Position numbers and translations under genes: made by a program | Assembly: GCF_954871325.1 (NCBI RefSeq) | Contig: NC_088776.1 | Coordinates: 43,170,569 to 43,234,568, forward strand | Origin: Gordionus sp. m RMFG-2023 | Lineage: Eukaryota; Nematomorpha; Gordioida; Chordodea; Parachordodidae | DNA length: 64,000 nucleotides | Direction: 5' to 3' | Notes under the pieces: generated by a model | The model's input: the letters and a program-made list of their open reading frames with translations, nothing else | Told to the model about the DNA's origin: nothing | Databases searched by the model: none | Shown here: positions 58,101 to 61,999 of the stretch, piece by piece | How the letters are laid out: every line of letters starts with the position of its first letter | Position numbering within the stretch: the stretch's first letter is position 1

Positions 58101-59967
58101 TTTTTTTCATAAATTTTTTTTGGCTCGACCCGAATTTTTTAAAATATATTCTATTTATTTTTAATTTTTATAACTAATAATGGCGATTTAAAATATTTTT
58201 TAAAAAAAATACGACTCGACCTGGGTATCTTTTAAAAAAAATTTTTTTAGGCCAGGCGTGGGTAAAAAAATTGTAAGGCCTGGCCCGTGTACCCAGGCTG
58301 GGGTTAGGGTAGAGGTCTGATCTAATGATTAATAATATTAAGATTCCAACTAAAGTTACTTAAAAGTCAAAACTAATTCTAACCATTAATTAGTTATCCT
58401 TAATTTTACTATTAAAATAAAAATAAAAGACTATTTATGAGACTCAAAATATTAATTGAATTGAAATATAAATAATTTAAAATTCCAAAAATATATTTTA
58501 TATAATTTATTATAATATAAAATTGTTCAAATATTTCATAAACCCCTCAAATATTGAATAGTTTAGGTAGTATTTAGTAACATTATAAGATTATTTTAAT
58601 TAAGCTTTACTGAAATTTATTGATTAATAATACAAAATATTTACTCAATTTATAAAAATACTTATATTACTTCTCCATATTTTGCAGTAGAGACATTCCA
58701 TTTCCTGATTCTATTTCCATCGTAGGCAAAAGATTCTGGAGTGTCACCAACTCCTTGCTTTAATATTGTATATAGAAAATTAATATCTCATTATGAATAT
58801 AAGTTCATTATATAAAATCAAAAAAAAATTCAATGCAATTTAAAGTAAATCAACAGAGTTGTTAAAGTATCTAGGCAAAAATGTTGTATCTAAATCTATA
58901 TACACTTTTATAAAAGTATCTGTGTCTAGATATTATTTTAGTAATAACTGTATCTCTGTTTTTAGAAACATTTTGATATACTTTTATTTAACGCTTTTTT
59001 ATTTTAAAAATATAAATATTTGAATGCAAAAAGTTTATCACAAGAGCATATAATTTAAATAAAAAATATATATAAAAAAATATTAAAACTAATATAATAA
59101 AAAAAATATATATAAAATATTTAAACTTATATTAATATTAAAACTTAATATATAAAAAAAAATATAAATATTTATTAAATATTATTTTTTCCCCATTTAA
59201 TAAATCTATAGATATCAGTTCACATGTAAAGGAATATATAATCCTTGTAGCTGACGCCCATTAATTATTAAAAACATTACCATTGATGCACAAAAATATT
59301 TTAGGCAAATAAATTTATTTAGAATTTTTTAAAATAATTATATAGATATTCTGCTAACTTTAAATAAATTAATTATAAGTTGTGTTAAAATTTTTTTTAA
59401 AAATAAATGCTCATATAATTTTAAATGATAATTTGTTCAAAAGATCTATAAAAATAGGGGTATTGACATTTTATATTATTATTTTATATTCAAATTGAAT
59501 GAGAACAAAATGTAAAAATGTTGTTTACATATTTTATGCTCTCATAATAAGCATTTCTGTTCAAAAACAATGGCGAATCTTGTATATTAAAGTATAACAA
59601 AAATTGTATCTGCTACAGATAATTTTAAAAAATGGTATCAGTATATATATATATCTTTTTAAACAATGTATCTGTATCAAGATCCATTTTTAGACAATAA
59701 ATCTGTATCTATATCTATTTTTAGACAATGAATCTCTATCTAGATACATAAAAAAGTACCATTTAACAACTTTGTAAATAAATGATAATAATAAACCTCA
59801 TGGGAAAAATGACAATTCTTAGTACTCCATCCTAATTGCATAACCCCTTTAGTCCCAAGCATGATCTCATAAATCCATTTTCCTAATAAAAACAATTTTA
59901 CAAGTGGTCTGACTAAATATTAGTGCTATACCTACCTTTGAATACACAACAATTTGCTCTTACAGTA
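16005..59967 (-). CDS. RNF123: RNF123/KPC1-type E3 ubiquitin ligase, 28 exons, 5' end missing
   Basis: This is the minus-strand gene that fills most of the window. Twenty-eight exons join with consistent reading phase into about 1,340 codons ending in a stop. Order of parts: SPRY domain (exons 1-6), a long alpha-helical middle region (exons 7-25), and a C3HC4 RING split over the last two exons. Family knowledge: RNF123 is the catalytic subunit of the KPC ubiquitin ligase; in mammals it acts in the cytoplasm on p27Kip1 and other targets, and SPRY domains bind partners. Family-specific strings recur along its length, for example [29 protein letters not shown] and [14 protein letters not shown] compared these with the vertebrate protein from memory. 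The protein before the SPRY strand [11 protein letters not shown] was not found and probably lies past the right edge. Introns run from 53 bp to 13 kb and hold many transposons and a nested GPCR gene. Confidence 0.95.
16305..16482 (-). CDS. RNF123: RNF123 exon 27 (first half of RING)
   Basis: Encodes [20 protein letters not shown] and [20 protein letters not shown], then SPCAHKSCR. The vertebrate end reads SEEDLCPICYAHPISAVF and QPCGHKSCK. The first zinc ligands C..C, C.H and C are present. Acceptor CTTCCAG, donor TGCAG|GTTATT. Confidence 0.97.
16892..17034 (-). CDS. RNF123: RNF123 exon 26
   Basis: Encodes [20 protein letters not shown] then [18 protein letters not shown]; vertebrate SVLLADPCFQLRSICYLLG aligns. 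Acceptor ATTATAG. The donor (T|GTTTCA) was chosen because it alone gives the phase exon 27 needs, yielding [10 protein letters not shown]; a GTC donor at 16907 would be out of phase. Confidence 0.85.
17035..19654. other. RNF123 intron part upstream of the nested GPCR
   Basis: No exon is supported. A short GC-rich remnant of a transposon end (GGCGAAACC) lies near 18930-19010. A GPCR promoter is expected before 19655, but no TATA or initiator motif can be singled out in this base composition. Confidence 0.4.
19655..19865 (+). CDS. GPCR exon 1 (N-terminus, TM1, TM2 start)
   Basis: The N-terminus has a possible glycosylation site (NDS). TM1 is [20 protein letters not shown] with Asn 1.50, then [20 protein letters not shown] with Asp 2.50. 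Donor TTTAG|GTTTAA, phase 1. The ATG is the first in frame after stops. Confidence 0.92.
19655..26900 (+). CDS. Aminergic-type class A GPCR, four exons, nested in an RNF123 intron
   Basis: A rhodopsin-like receptor of about 509 residues assembled from 19655-19865, 23573-24043, 24530-24961 and 26485-26900; all junctions are phase 1. Seven membrane segments are visible. Aminergic hallmarks: GN in TM1, LAVAD in TM2, WPLG..C before TM3, Asp 3.32 seven residues after the TM3 Cys, CWTPF in TM6, and [15 protein letters not shown] in TM7. A Cys in the second outer loop (EYCFVQ) can pair with the TM3 Cys. The third inner loop is long and polar. The TM3 DRY motif reads DQF, and the TM5 serines of catecholamine receptors are absent (Thr at 5.46). 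It should sit in the plasma membrane and couple a small amine to G proteins, but the ligand cannot be named. It lies antisense inside the 13-kb RNF123 intron. Confidence 0.92.
20131..20313. mobile_element. MITE, TTGTTAAACGGCTCG family (degraded left end)
   Basis: The left side GGTTAAACGGCTCGATTTTT and the right side GGCGTTTAACAACACT pair as inverted repeats, with GCAAGCCTGGAGATT against the right-arm AATCTCGAAGCTTGC. It lies in GPCR intron 1. Confidence 0.65.
22690..22915. mobile_element. Decayed GGCCCGG-family MITE
   Basis: Begins GATCTGCAAATGCAAGCG and carries ACCCGGCCC and TTCGGGTTGAGC segments like those in the copies at 5588, 35137 and 58030. Ends and flanking duplication are eroded. 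Confidence 0.5.
23573..24043 (+). CDS. GPCR exon 2 (TM2 end to TM5)
   Basis: Encodes the TM2 end, [20 protein letters not shown] (Cys 3.25, Asp 3.32), [21 protein letters not shown]4 ([19 protein letters not shown]), the loop Cys in NPEYCFVQ, and TM5 ([20 protein letters not shown]) with Pro 5.50, ending [14 protein letters not shown]. Acceptor CACCACCAG, donor AGAG|GTTATC. The 88-residue overlapping frame is a shadow. Confidence 0.93.
24530..24961 (+). CDS. GPCR exon 3 (third intracellular loop)
   Basis: A polar segment of about 144 codons with no membrane span except a short hydrophobic patch ([12 protein letters not shown]). It reads [20 protein letters not shown], then lysine/glutamate-rich sequence and [13 protein letters not shown]. 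It is placed here because its phase (1 in, 1 out) joins exons 2 and 4 without stops and because aminergic receptors often have a long third inner loop. An AG at 24489-24490 in the same open frame would be out of phase. Part of it could be an alternatively spliced intron. Confidence 0.72.
25546..25717. mobile_element. MITE, AGTGTTGTTAAAC family
   Basis: The ends AGTGTTGTTAAAC and CTTAACAACACT are inverted. The flanks AGTCTGCT and AGTCTGCA agree at 7 of 8 bases. It lies in GPCR intron 3. Confidence 0.75.
26485..26900 (+). CDS. GPCR exon 4 (TM6, TM7, C-tail)
   Basis: Starts [20 protein letters not shown], continues with [30 protein letters not shown] (TM6) and [20 protein letters not shown] (TM7, NPxxY), and ends VRKCCSRAK with two Cys that could be palmitoylated. 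Acceptor AATAAAG, stop TAA. Confidence 0.94.
26901..28075. other. GPCR 3' flank, no supported gene
   Basis: No further exon was seen. An AATAAA-rich patch near 27471 could serve polyadenylation but is not decisive. A GC-richer stretch at 27930-27995 (GGCTTCGGGCCGAGTC) looks like the end of an older element; related sequence resumes at 29565 beyond the hAT insertion. Confidence 0.4.
28084..29536 (+). mobile_element. Internally deleted hAT transposon with perfect target duplication
   Basis: The ends CAGAGTTGTTAAAG and TTTAACAACTCTG are flanked by identical 8-bp duplications TTTTCATT (28076-28083, 29537-29544). Repeats of AGTAGC and TAGCGCGCTACTT pack both subterminal regions. It encodes a BED-type zinc-finger start ([15 protein letters not shown], about 28400-28620), a core start with TTADSWT (28844-29038) and the hAT dimerisation end ([20 protein letters not shown], 29088-29220). 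The central catalytic part is deleted and stops occur upstream, so it cannot be autonomous. Clean ends suggest a recent insertion. Confidence 0.92.
30121..30281 (-). CDS. RNF123: RNF123 exon 25
   Basis: Encodes [20 protein letters not shown], then [20 protein letters not shown] and [12 protein letters not shown]; vertebrate [20 protein letters not shown] aligns. Acceptor TTTTAG, donor AAG|GTTTGA, phase 2. The 13-kb intron after it carries the nested GPCR gene. Confidence 0.94.
30757..30959. mobile_element. MITE, TGTTAAACGGCT family
   Basis: The ends AGTGTTACTAAACGGCT and GTCGTTAAACAACACT are inverted, with GATTTGAGCCGATTTTTAAA inside. It lies 35 bp from the exon 24 donor of RNF123. Target duplication is not clear. 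Confidence 0.7.
30995..31189 (-). CDS. RNF123: RNF123 exon 24
   Basis: Encodes [20 protein letters not shown], then [18 protein letters not shown] and [13 protein letters not shown]. Vertebrate [20 protein letters not shown] aligns. Acceptor TTTAAG, donor CAA|GTAAAA. A hAT-type MITE ends 35 bp into the next intron. Confidence 0.95.
31437..32144. mobile_element. MITE with CCGATATT arms, itself interrupted
   Basis: The ends AGGGCTGTGCC and GGAGAAGCCCT are inverted. Subterminal repeats of ATATCGGAT and CGATCCGATA lie in both arms. A second MITE (31729-31939) is nested inside. It occupies RNF123 intron 23. Confidence 0.65.
31729..31939. mobile_element. Nested MITE, GTTAAACGGCT family (degraded)
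   Basis: The left end ACGTTGTAAACGGCTAG and the right end CTGTTTAACACTA pair imperfectly. Placement between the two arms of the CCGATATT element shows it arrived later. Confidence 0.55.
32216..32314 (-). CDS. RNF123: RNF123 exon 23
   Basis: Encodes [20 protein letters not shown] then GMLQE, nearly identical to vertebrate [19 protein letters not shown]. Thirty-three codons, phase 0 on both sides. Acceptor TTTAAG, donor GAG|GTTAAA. Confidence 0.95.
32712..32992 (-). CDS. RNF123: RNF123 exon 22 (Asn-rich insertion)
   Basis: Ends with [18 protein letters not shown], matching vertebrate LQKPCPSTLLQQHMADLL. Before it lies a roughly 60-residue Asn/Thr/Ser-rich stretch (such as [13 protein letters not shown]) with no counterpart in the vertebrate protein that I recall. 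Donor GAG|GTGAGT is strong. The acceptor is CCAG; a TAG three bases on is an alternative. Confidence 0.87.
33183..33235 (+). repeat. Possible tRNA-derived SINE head
   Basis: GTAGCTTAGTGGTTAGCG resembles the D-arm/A-box of a tRNA. No matching B box or tRNA fold follows, so this is not a tRNA gene. Confidence 0.3.
33840..35970 (+). mobile_element. Gypsy-type LTR retroelement fossil, interrupted by a MITE
   Basis: Parts in order: a gag-like region, a zinc-knuckle remnant near 34730, a protease-like stretch, and the start of a reverse transcriptase near 35600-35850 with the Gypsy-type SEWTSPLVP. It is broken, with many breaks. It is split at 35137-35494 by a GGCCCGG-family MITE. A tandemly repeated stretch at about 33850-34000 may be LTR sequence. 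Old. It lies in RNF123 intron 21. Confidence 0.7.
35137..35494. mobile_element. GGCCCGG-family MITE inserted in the LTR fossil
   Basis: Perfect 8-bp flanks ATATAAAT (35129-35136, 35495-35502). The ends are TAGAGGTCTGC and GCAGATCAATA. Arms contain CACGGCCCGAACCGGGCCC and GGGCCGGGCCGGGCCTGGC. It is younger than the LTR element that surrounds it. Confidence 0.85.
36170..36350. mobile_element. MITE, TAGTGTTAAACGGCTCG family, intact copy
   Basis: 181 bp with ends TAGTGTTAAACGGCTCGATT and GAGCCGTTTAACAACACTA and perfect 8-bp flanks ATCAATTA (36162-36169, 36351-36358). It is the best-preserved of the six copies seen. The TSD length fits the hAT superfamily. Confidence 0.92.
36480..37390 (-). pseudogene. 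piggyBac transposase relic
   Basis: The minus strand gives [17 protein letters not shown] at the right (N-terminal) end. Further in it gives [20 protein letters not shown] followed by [11 protein letters not shown] and NYKYF, matching the piggyBac transposase block NFEIYTGK..GASGNVVLRLLE..NYK. The region between is shortened and the frame is broken, so it is dead. Lies in RNF123 intron 21. Confidence 0.75.
38103..38318 (-). CDS. RNF123: RNF123 exon 21
   Basis: Encodes [20 protein letters not shown], then [20 protein letters not shown] and [32 protein letters not shown] is a near-invariant RNF123 block. The acceptor lies in an unusually GC-rich patch. Of two possible donors, GTATGT (after AGAT) gives the phase the next exon needs. 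Confidence 0.94.
39050..39190 (+). repeat. Dispersed repeat shared with 59450-59590 (inverted)
   Basis: Both carry GAGAACAAAAT, TGTAAACAACATTTTT and AATACCCCTATTTTT in opposite orientations. The second copy lies inside the hAT element at 58854, so this may be a fragment of a relative. Confidence 0.6.
39493..39597 (-). CDS. RNF123: RNF123 exon 20
   Basis: Encodes [20 protein letters not shown] then [14 protein letters not shown]; vertebrate [25 protein letters not shown] aligns at the end. Acceptor AATAAG, donor CAAG|GTTTAC. The split codon joins exon 21 as [12 protein letters not shown]. Confidence 0.88.
40075..40400 (+). pseudogene. LINE 3' end fragment (reverse transcriptase C-terminus)
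   Basis: Reads [20 protein letters not shown], then [16 protein letters not shown] and [12 protein letters not shown]. The pattern R.R..FGHIER...DR, closing with DR.KWR, is typical of LINE RT C-termini. One in-frame stop falls before FGH. No 5' part is present. Confidence 0.7.
40440..40940 (-). pseudogene. Second LINE 3' end fragment, opposite strand
   Basis: The minus strand reads [20 protein letters not shown] then [24 protein letters not shown] and [10 protein letters not shown], the common LINE sequence following the RT core. It contains several stops and is dead. It lies tail to tail with the plus-strand LINE fragment just before it. Confidence 0.75.
41059..41239 (-). CDS. RNF123: RNF123 exon 19
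   Basis: Encodes [20 protein letters not shown] then [20 protein letters not shown], against vertebrate YWLLRVCLRTIEHG and FAFMPEFYLSVAINSYSAL. Acceptor TTAACAG, donor CCTA|GTAAAA. Confidence 0.95.
41737..41844 (-). CDS. RNF123: RNF123 exon 18
   Basis: Encodes [20 protein letters not shown] then [16 protein letters not shown]; vertebrate KSQKVFSEKLDHLSRRLAW and VHATVYSQ align. Acceptor TTCTTCAG, donor AAA|GTTACC (weak). Confidence 0.88.
42281..42399. mobile_element. Small fold-back MITE
   Basis: AAATCAGCTGGTGAC and GTCACCAGCTGATTT are perfect inverted repeats about 90 bp apart; adjoining sequence (TTTCTATTATAAG against TATAAGAAAAC) also pairs. Ends beyond this are unclear. Confidence 0.65.
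42487..42570 (-). CDS. RNF123: RNF123 exon 17
   Basis: Twenty-eight codons, [20 protein letters not shown] then KINVCPPN, aligning with the vertebrate helix before CPKRRKDILAEL. Acceptor AATAAG, donor AAC|GTAAAT, phase 0 at both ends. Confidence 0.82.
43000..44593 (-). pseudogene. hAT transposase relic (ZMYM-linked type)
   Basis: The minus strand gives [20 protein letters not shown], then [12 protein letters not shown] near 44000-44110. Near 43290-43430 it gives [20 protein letters not shown] and [15 protein letters not shown], the hAT dimerisation end. The right terminus GCTGGCTACGCGCCTG lies 24 bp from RNF123 exon 16. It is broken by several stops and a shortened middle. Confidence 0.75.
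44617..44735 (-). CDS. RNF123: RNF123 exon 16
   Basis: Encodes [20 protein letters not shown] then HKHTSK; vertebrate [24 protein letters not shown] aligns. Acceptor ATAAAG, donor AAA|GTATTT. A decayed hAT element ends 24 bp inside the following intron. Confidence 0.92.
44997..45281 (-). CDS. RNF123: RNF123 exon 15
   Basis: Encodes [20 protein letters not shown] then [17 protein letters not shown], matching [21 protein letters not shown] and RLGGLLSHLRKTLKDDL. The rest is a Ser/Asn-rich disordered stretch. Acceptor CTTATAG, donor TCTG|GTAATT. Confidence 0.95.
45282..46388. other. RNF123 intron 14, no gene
   Basis: Contains a remnant of the GGCCCGG-type MITE near 45925-45965 (GGCCTGGCCCGGGTT) and a C/T-rich patch near 46120-46175. 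Otherwise AT-rich. Confidence 0.5.
46389..46518 (-). CDS. RNF123: RNF123 exon 14
   Basis: Encodes [20 protein letters not shown] then [16 protein letters not shown], matching vertebrate [20 protein letters not shown] and WDEYKASNP. Acceptor TTTTAG, donor TCAG|GTTTTT; the split codon continues as EAFVP. Confidence 0.92.
47623..47756 (-). CDS. RNF123: RNF123 exon 13
   Basis: Encodes [20 protein letters not shown] then [20 protein letters not shown], matching vertebrate EELQVQILKLLLDNKDD and ASRYIFLTKFRKFLQEN. Acceptor ATTCAG, donor ATA|GTAAAC. A decayed inverted copy lies at 10618-10748. Confidence 0.94.
48112..48211 (-). CDS. RNF123: RNF123 exon 12
   Basis: Encodes [20 protein letters not shown] then [13 protein letters not shown]; vertebrate RRAYERGCQRLRKRIEVVEEL aligns at AYE. 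Acceptor TTAATAG, donor TCGG|GTAATG. The split codon joins the next exon as [10 protein letters not shown]. Confidence 0.85.
48740..48930 (-). CDS. RNF123: RNF123 exon 11 (serine-rich loop)
   Basis: Encodes a polar, Ser/Glu-rich segment ([20 protein letters not shown]). It was assigned to RNF123 because its phases match exon 10 (G|CC) and exon 12 (phase 0) and because it fills the disordered loop that vertebrates have here. Acceptor ATACACAG, donor AAA|GTATTT. Its decayed copy at 7468-7640 lies in the right order with the copies of exons 10 and 12. Confidence 0.78.
49108..50185 (+). pseudogene. hAT transposase relic in RNF123 intron 10
   Basis: The left end CATGCGCGTAGCCAGC resembles the terminus of the relic at 44593, so both are one family. 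The plus strand gives [20 protein letters not shown] (about 49440-49500) and [20 protein letters not shown] (about 49780-49840), the hAT core and dimerisation end. Stops and a 73-bp tandem duplication break it. The matching site in the copy at 4537-10748 lacks this element, so it arrived after that duplication. Confidence 0.8.
49841..49986. repeat. Perfect 73-bp tandem duplication
   Basis: Two adjacent units (49841-49913, 49914-49986) are identical, each starting CAGAACTAGGACATTGGG and ending TAATCCCCACT. It lies in the hAT relic. The unit is not a multiple of three. Confidence 0.95.
50192..50885. mobile_element. hAT-type MITE with GTTACTC arms
   Basis: The ends TAGTGCAAAAAGGAAACGCG and AAGACTA pair loosely. 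The flanks GTTATAAC and GTTATAAT agree at 7 of 8 bases. Arms repeat GCGTTACTC and GTTACTCAAAA. It sits beside the hAT relic in RNF123 intron 10. Confidence 0.7.
51327..51489 (-). CDS. RNF123: RNF123 exon 10
   Basis: Encodes [20 protein letters not shown] and then [19 protein letters not shown]; vertebrate YIKSPLRVEEAGLQELIP aligns. Donor ACCG|GTAACT. The acceptor TTCGAG fits the phase but lacks a good pyrimidine tract, and the open frame continues upstream with [11 protein letters not shown], so the true start may lie a little higher. Copies lie near 1149-1309 and 5244-5404. Confidence 0.82.
51779..51847 (-). CDS. RNF123: RNF123 exon 9
   Basis: Twenty-three codons: [20 protein letters not shown] then LQN. 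The vertebrate match is HYLRLTIAILRHEKSRKFL. The acceptor AACAACAG is clear. The donor AAAAC|GTCTTA is weak, so the 3' boundary is less certain. Confidence 0.82.
52060..52305 (-). CDS. RNF123: RNF123 exon 8
   Basis: Eighty-two codons. Encodes [15 protein letters not shown] and [20 protein letters not shown], then [16 protein letters not shown]; vertebrate RNF123 has LLRLYRFSPIVPDLGLQ here. Acceptor ATATACAG, donor CAG|GTAATT. Two decayed copies lie at 4152-4378 (same orientation) and 4537-4680 (inverted). Confidence 0.93.
53079..53291 (-). CDS. RNF123: RNF123 exon 7
   Basis: Seventy-one codons. The first half is polar and poorly conserved ([16 protein letters not shown]). The second half, [18 protein letters not shown], matches the vertebrate helix TVLLTLAHIFHHFAPLLRK. 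Acceptor ACAAG, donor TTG|GTAATA. The start is chosen for phase agreement with the exon before. Confidence 0.82.
53700..53790 (+). repeat. Possible tRNA-derived SINE
   Basis: TGGATCAAGTGG looks like an A box, and GAGTTCGAGCTCC 27 bases on looks like a B box. No cloverleaf forms, so this is at most a SINE head. Lies in RNF123 intron 6. Similar GTTCGAACTACC sequence occurs near 55747. Confidence 0.35.
53800..55203. other. RNF123 intron 6, no gene
   Basis: TCGTCG-rich sequence at 53960-54170 and a GC-rich patch at 54910-55010 (GGCGAATTCGGCGCGCC) stand out. No coding motif was seen in either. Confidence 0.45.
55204..55321 (-). CDS. RNF123: RNF123 exon 6
   Basis: Encodes [20 protein letters not shown] and then [19 protein letters not shown]. 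The family-typical PLQDPP..DLVRA block directly follows the SPRY domain. Donor CAG|GTAAAT, phase 0. Confidence 0.94.
55322..56001 (-). other. Putative U12-type AT-AC intron of RNF123
   Basis: The donor is ATATCCTTT and the acceptor ends in AAACAACAC. A TTCCTTAAC motif, the minor-spliceosome branch consensus, lies about 39 nt before the acceptor, which is longer than usual. No AG acceptor in a suitable position was seen, and the flanking exons join in the correct phase only at these AT and AC dinucleotides. Confidence 0.72.
56002..56127 (-). CDS. RNF123: RNF123 exon 5 (end of SPRY), followed by an AT-AC intron
   Basis: Encodes [20 protein letters not shown] and then [17 protein letters not shown], the C-terminal SPRY strands. 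No usable GT donor follows. The sequence after ACCTTTATT is ATATCCTTT, the textbook U12-type AT-AC donor. Splicing there and at the AC before GCATCCCG gives [17 protein letters not shown] in frame, against vertebrate RPLRYPVAGYRPLQDPP. Confidence 0.9.
56748..56815 (-). CDS. RNF123: RNF123 exon 4 (SPRY)
   Basis: Encodes [20 protein letters not shown] followed by FY, matching [20 protein letters not shown]. Enters in phase 0 and leaves in phase 2. The split codon joins the next exon to give [10 protein letters not shown]. Confidence 0.92.
57587..57762. mobile_element. Small MITE with TTTAACAGCTGA arms
   Basis: The left arm AAATTGCTGCAATTTAACAG and the right arm CTGTTAAATTGCTAGTGATT are inverted over about 35 bp. 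It lies in RNF123 intron 3. Confidence 0.6.
58030..58319. mobile_element. GGCCCGG-family hAT MITE
   Basis: The ends CAGAGACCTGTAGG and GTAGAGGTCTG are flanked by ATCTAACG and ATCTAATG (7 of 8). Inner blocks CAGTCGGCCCG and GGCCTGGCCCGTG match the copy at 5588. Confidence 0.82.
58671..58757 (-). CDS. RNF123: RNF123 exon 3 (SPRY)
   Basis: Encodes [20 protein letters not shown], nearly identical to the vertebrate SPRY segment GVGDTHNSYAYDGNRVRKW. It is 29 whole codons, phase 0 on both sides, with an AG acceptor and a GAA|GTAATA donor. Confidence 0.95.
58854..59774. mobile_element. hAT-type non-autonomous element in RNF123 intron 2
   Basis: The ends CAGAGTTGTTAAAG and CATTTAACAACTTTG are flanked by TAAATCAA and TAAATAAA (7 of 8). 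Repeats of GTATCTGTATC and TAGATAC fill both arms. No transposase remains. It ends 22 bp from the exon 2 donor. Confidence 0.85.
59797..59882 (-). CDS. RNF123: RNF123 exon 2 (SPRY)
   Basis: Encodes [18 protein letters not shown], the SPRY core strand that in vertebrates reads KWLYEVLISSQGLMQIGW. Acceptor TTATTAG, donor GAG|GTTTAT. Only 53 bp of intron separate it from the exon before. A hAT element ends 22 bp into the following intron. Confidence 0.92.
59936..59967 (-). CDS. RNF123: RNF123 exon 1 of those visible (32-nt microexon, SPRY)
   Basis: Encodes [11 protein letters not shown], matching the vertebrate SPRY stretch TIRSTTCVYKG. It is flanked by an AG acceptor and a GTAGGT donor. It starts with the last base of a split codon, so at least one further upstream exon exists. 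I searched up to the right edge and did not find it; a broken LTR element occupies much of that space. Confidence 0.8.
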
Positions 59968-60039
59968 CTAAAATTAGCTTGACTTGAAACCTAAATATAT
60001 TTTTATAAGTTCTTATAAATTTATTAATTATATATATAA

Positions 60040-60300
60040 TGGTGCATAACCAGGGAATCCTCCTCCATCCCAAATTTGTTTTCTTATAAAATTTAAGCAT
60101 AAAAGAATTTCCCCTACACCCCCAAAAATGTATAAATATGTGATAAGTAAAGAAGAATTTGAAAGAAAAATTAGTAAAAGTTAATAAATTTTTAAAATAA
60201 TGACTATATTTCAAATTTTTTTTTAAAAAAAACATTTTTATTAAGTGAAAACCCAAAATTATTTTATAAAAATATAATATAGCCATAGGCTTAAGTGAAC
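60040..60300 (-). mobile_element. Fragment related to the hAT element at 6081-7258
   Basis: In inverted orientation it matches about 6995-7190, including CCCCCAAAAATGTATA and AACTTTTACTAA against TTAACTTTTACA. GCATAACCAGGGA resembles the terminal CATAGCCAGG. Confidence 0.6.
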
Positions 60301-61999
60301 CTAAAGACCTCCAATAAAATTTATGGAGGAAATCCTAATCTAATAATGTCCCCTCCCCTTTATATAAAAATTCTGGATACCTATGCATACTATAATGTTA
60401 ATATATCATTAGGAAATAAGAACTTAATTATTTTTTGTATTATTTATATAAAATTTTTACCCCTAATCTATCTTCCTCTACCATAAATATACCAACATTT
60501 GTTGATGCATCCAAAACAACATTTTTCCCACCCAATCTACCTGGTGCATCTATTAATAATTTAAAATTAAGTAAAAAAAAACATTAGGAATAAACCTTTA
60601 GGCTGAACTGGTATTGTATATTTAGTACTATTTTCAAATTCATCATTAATATGTTGACTAAAGTTTTGCAAACTAAAGGTATTGCCACTTATCAATTATA
60701 TAAGTTCAAAAGTAAAGTTAATGAATATATACTTAATTGGAGAGATCGGTGACTTTCCCAGCAAAACATAATGCAAAAATTTATCCATTCTAGGATCGGC
60801 TAATAATTGTTTTTTAAATATTAGTATATATAATTGGAATTGTATAAACAAACTAAAAAAAATTACTTATATAATGTTCGTATTCCTCTGTTTTAGAAAT
60901 TTCCATTTAGCAGACGGCTGTTTCTGATAAACTAAAAACAACTACACTAGGGTTTGTCCCATGCTTATATTTATGTTTATTTCCCAAATAATAATCCCCC
61001 AATTACTTAAAAAAATAAGAAAAATATGTTTAGATATTTATATAAAATAAAAATTTAGAATTATGATTAAATTATGTAAAATATATAATATATATAACCT
61101 ACAAATAGTGTTGTTAAAATCCTGATTTCGATAGATTTTTAAAAACCGGCCTGATTTATATTTTAACCAAAATAATATTATGTAAGTCTCAAGATTTGAT
61201 AAAAAGAACAAACATTGCCAAATATAAGCAAAATCACCAGGTCTACATAATATCATTTTGGTTAAAATTTTAATCGGCAGTTATTATATCGATCCATATT
61301 CGGTTTTTCAAGAACATAGCCTACAAGTATCTTGGTCATTTAATTTTATGTTAATTTCATAACTATATCATTTTTCTGAAGATTATCACCTACAGCTTCA
61401 ACATGAAAGATAAAGATTTTCATATAAATACGAAATCCCCCCCCCTTGTCCAATATTTTTACCCTACCCCCTTAAAGTACACCCCATCCTTAAGAAAAAT
61501 ATATGCAGTCTTATTCACTCTTATTTAGGGTAGACCCAACGACACCCCAACAATAGAAAAATTTATATTATAAATCGAACGGCTATGGCATAAAGAATGA
61601 GAGAAGGCAGGTGTCCAAGTTACTAGTTTTAGTTTTTTATATTTAAACATATTAATTTATTTATTATGGGATTTTGATGTATAAATTTATATTCTTGGAT
61701 TTTCATGATTTTTCTTCGATTTTTATTAATTAGATTTAAAGTTTTATAGGTATTTGATTAAAAACAAAAAACAAAATTTGTGTGTTAAATTAAAAATAAG
61801 AAATATAAGAAATCATAGTATAGAGTTTAAAATTCGAAATTGCAAAGTAAGTTAAGAACTGTTAAATTGATGCTCGTGACTAGAGGATATCGGAGTTCTA
61901 ATTAATTCTATTTTTAAAGGTAAAAAAATTTTTTTTTATATAAATATTTTTATAAAAAATTTTAACAAAGCAATCTTAAGGTAAGTTTTTTTGAAATAT
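60301..61999. other. No supported gene; the missing RNF123 5' exons were not found here
   Basis: I searched the minus strand for the SPRY start (a DHTGGFEG-like block) and saw none. A degraded MITE lies at about 61107-61295. A C-run at 61438-61449 may mark an element end. Confidence 0.4.
61107..61295. mobile_element. Degraded MITE, AGTGTTGTTAAA family
   Basis: The left end AGTGTTGTTAAAATCC is kept, and TTTTAACCAAAATAAT pairs with ATCATTTTGGTTAAAAT. The right end is eroded. Confidence 0.55.

Noticed and set aside
60295-60486. Plus-strand ORF of 63 codons
   Set aside because: It has no motif and lies at the end of a transposon fragment.
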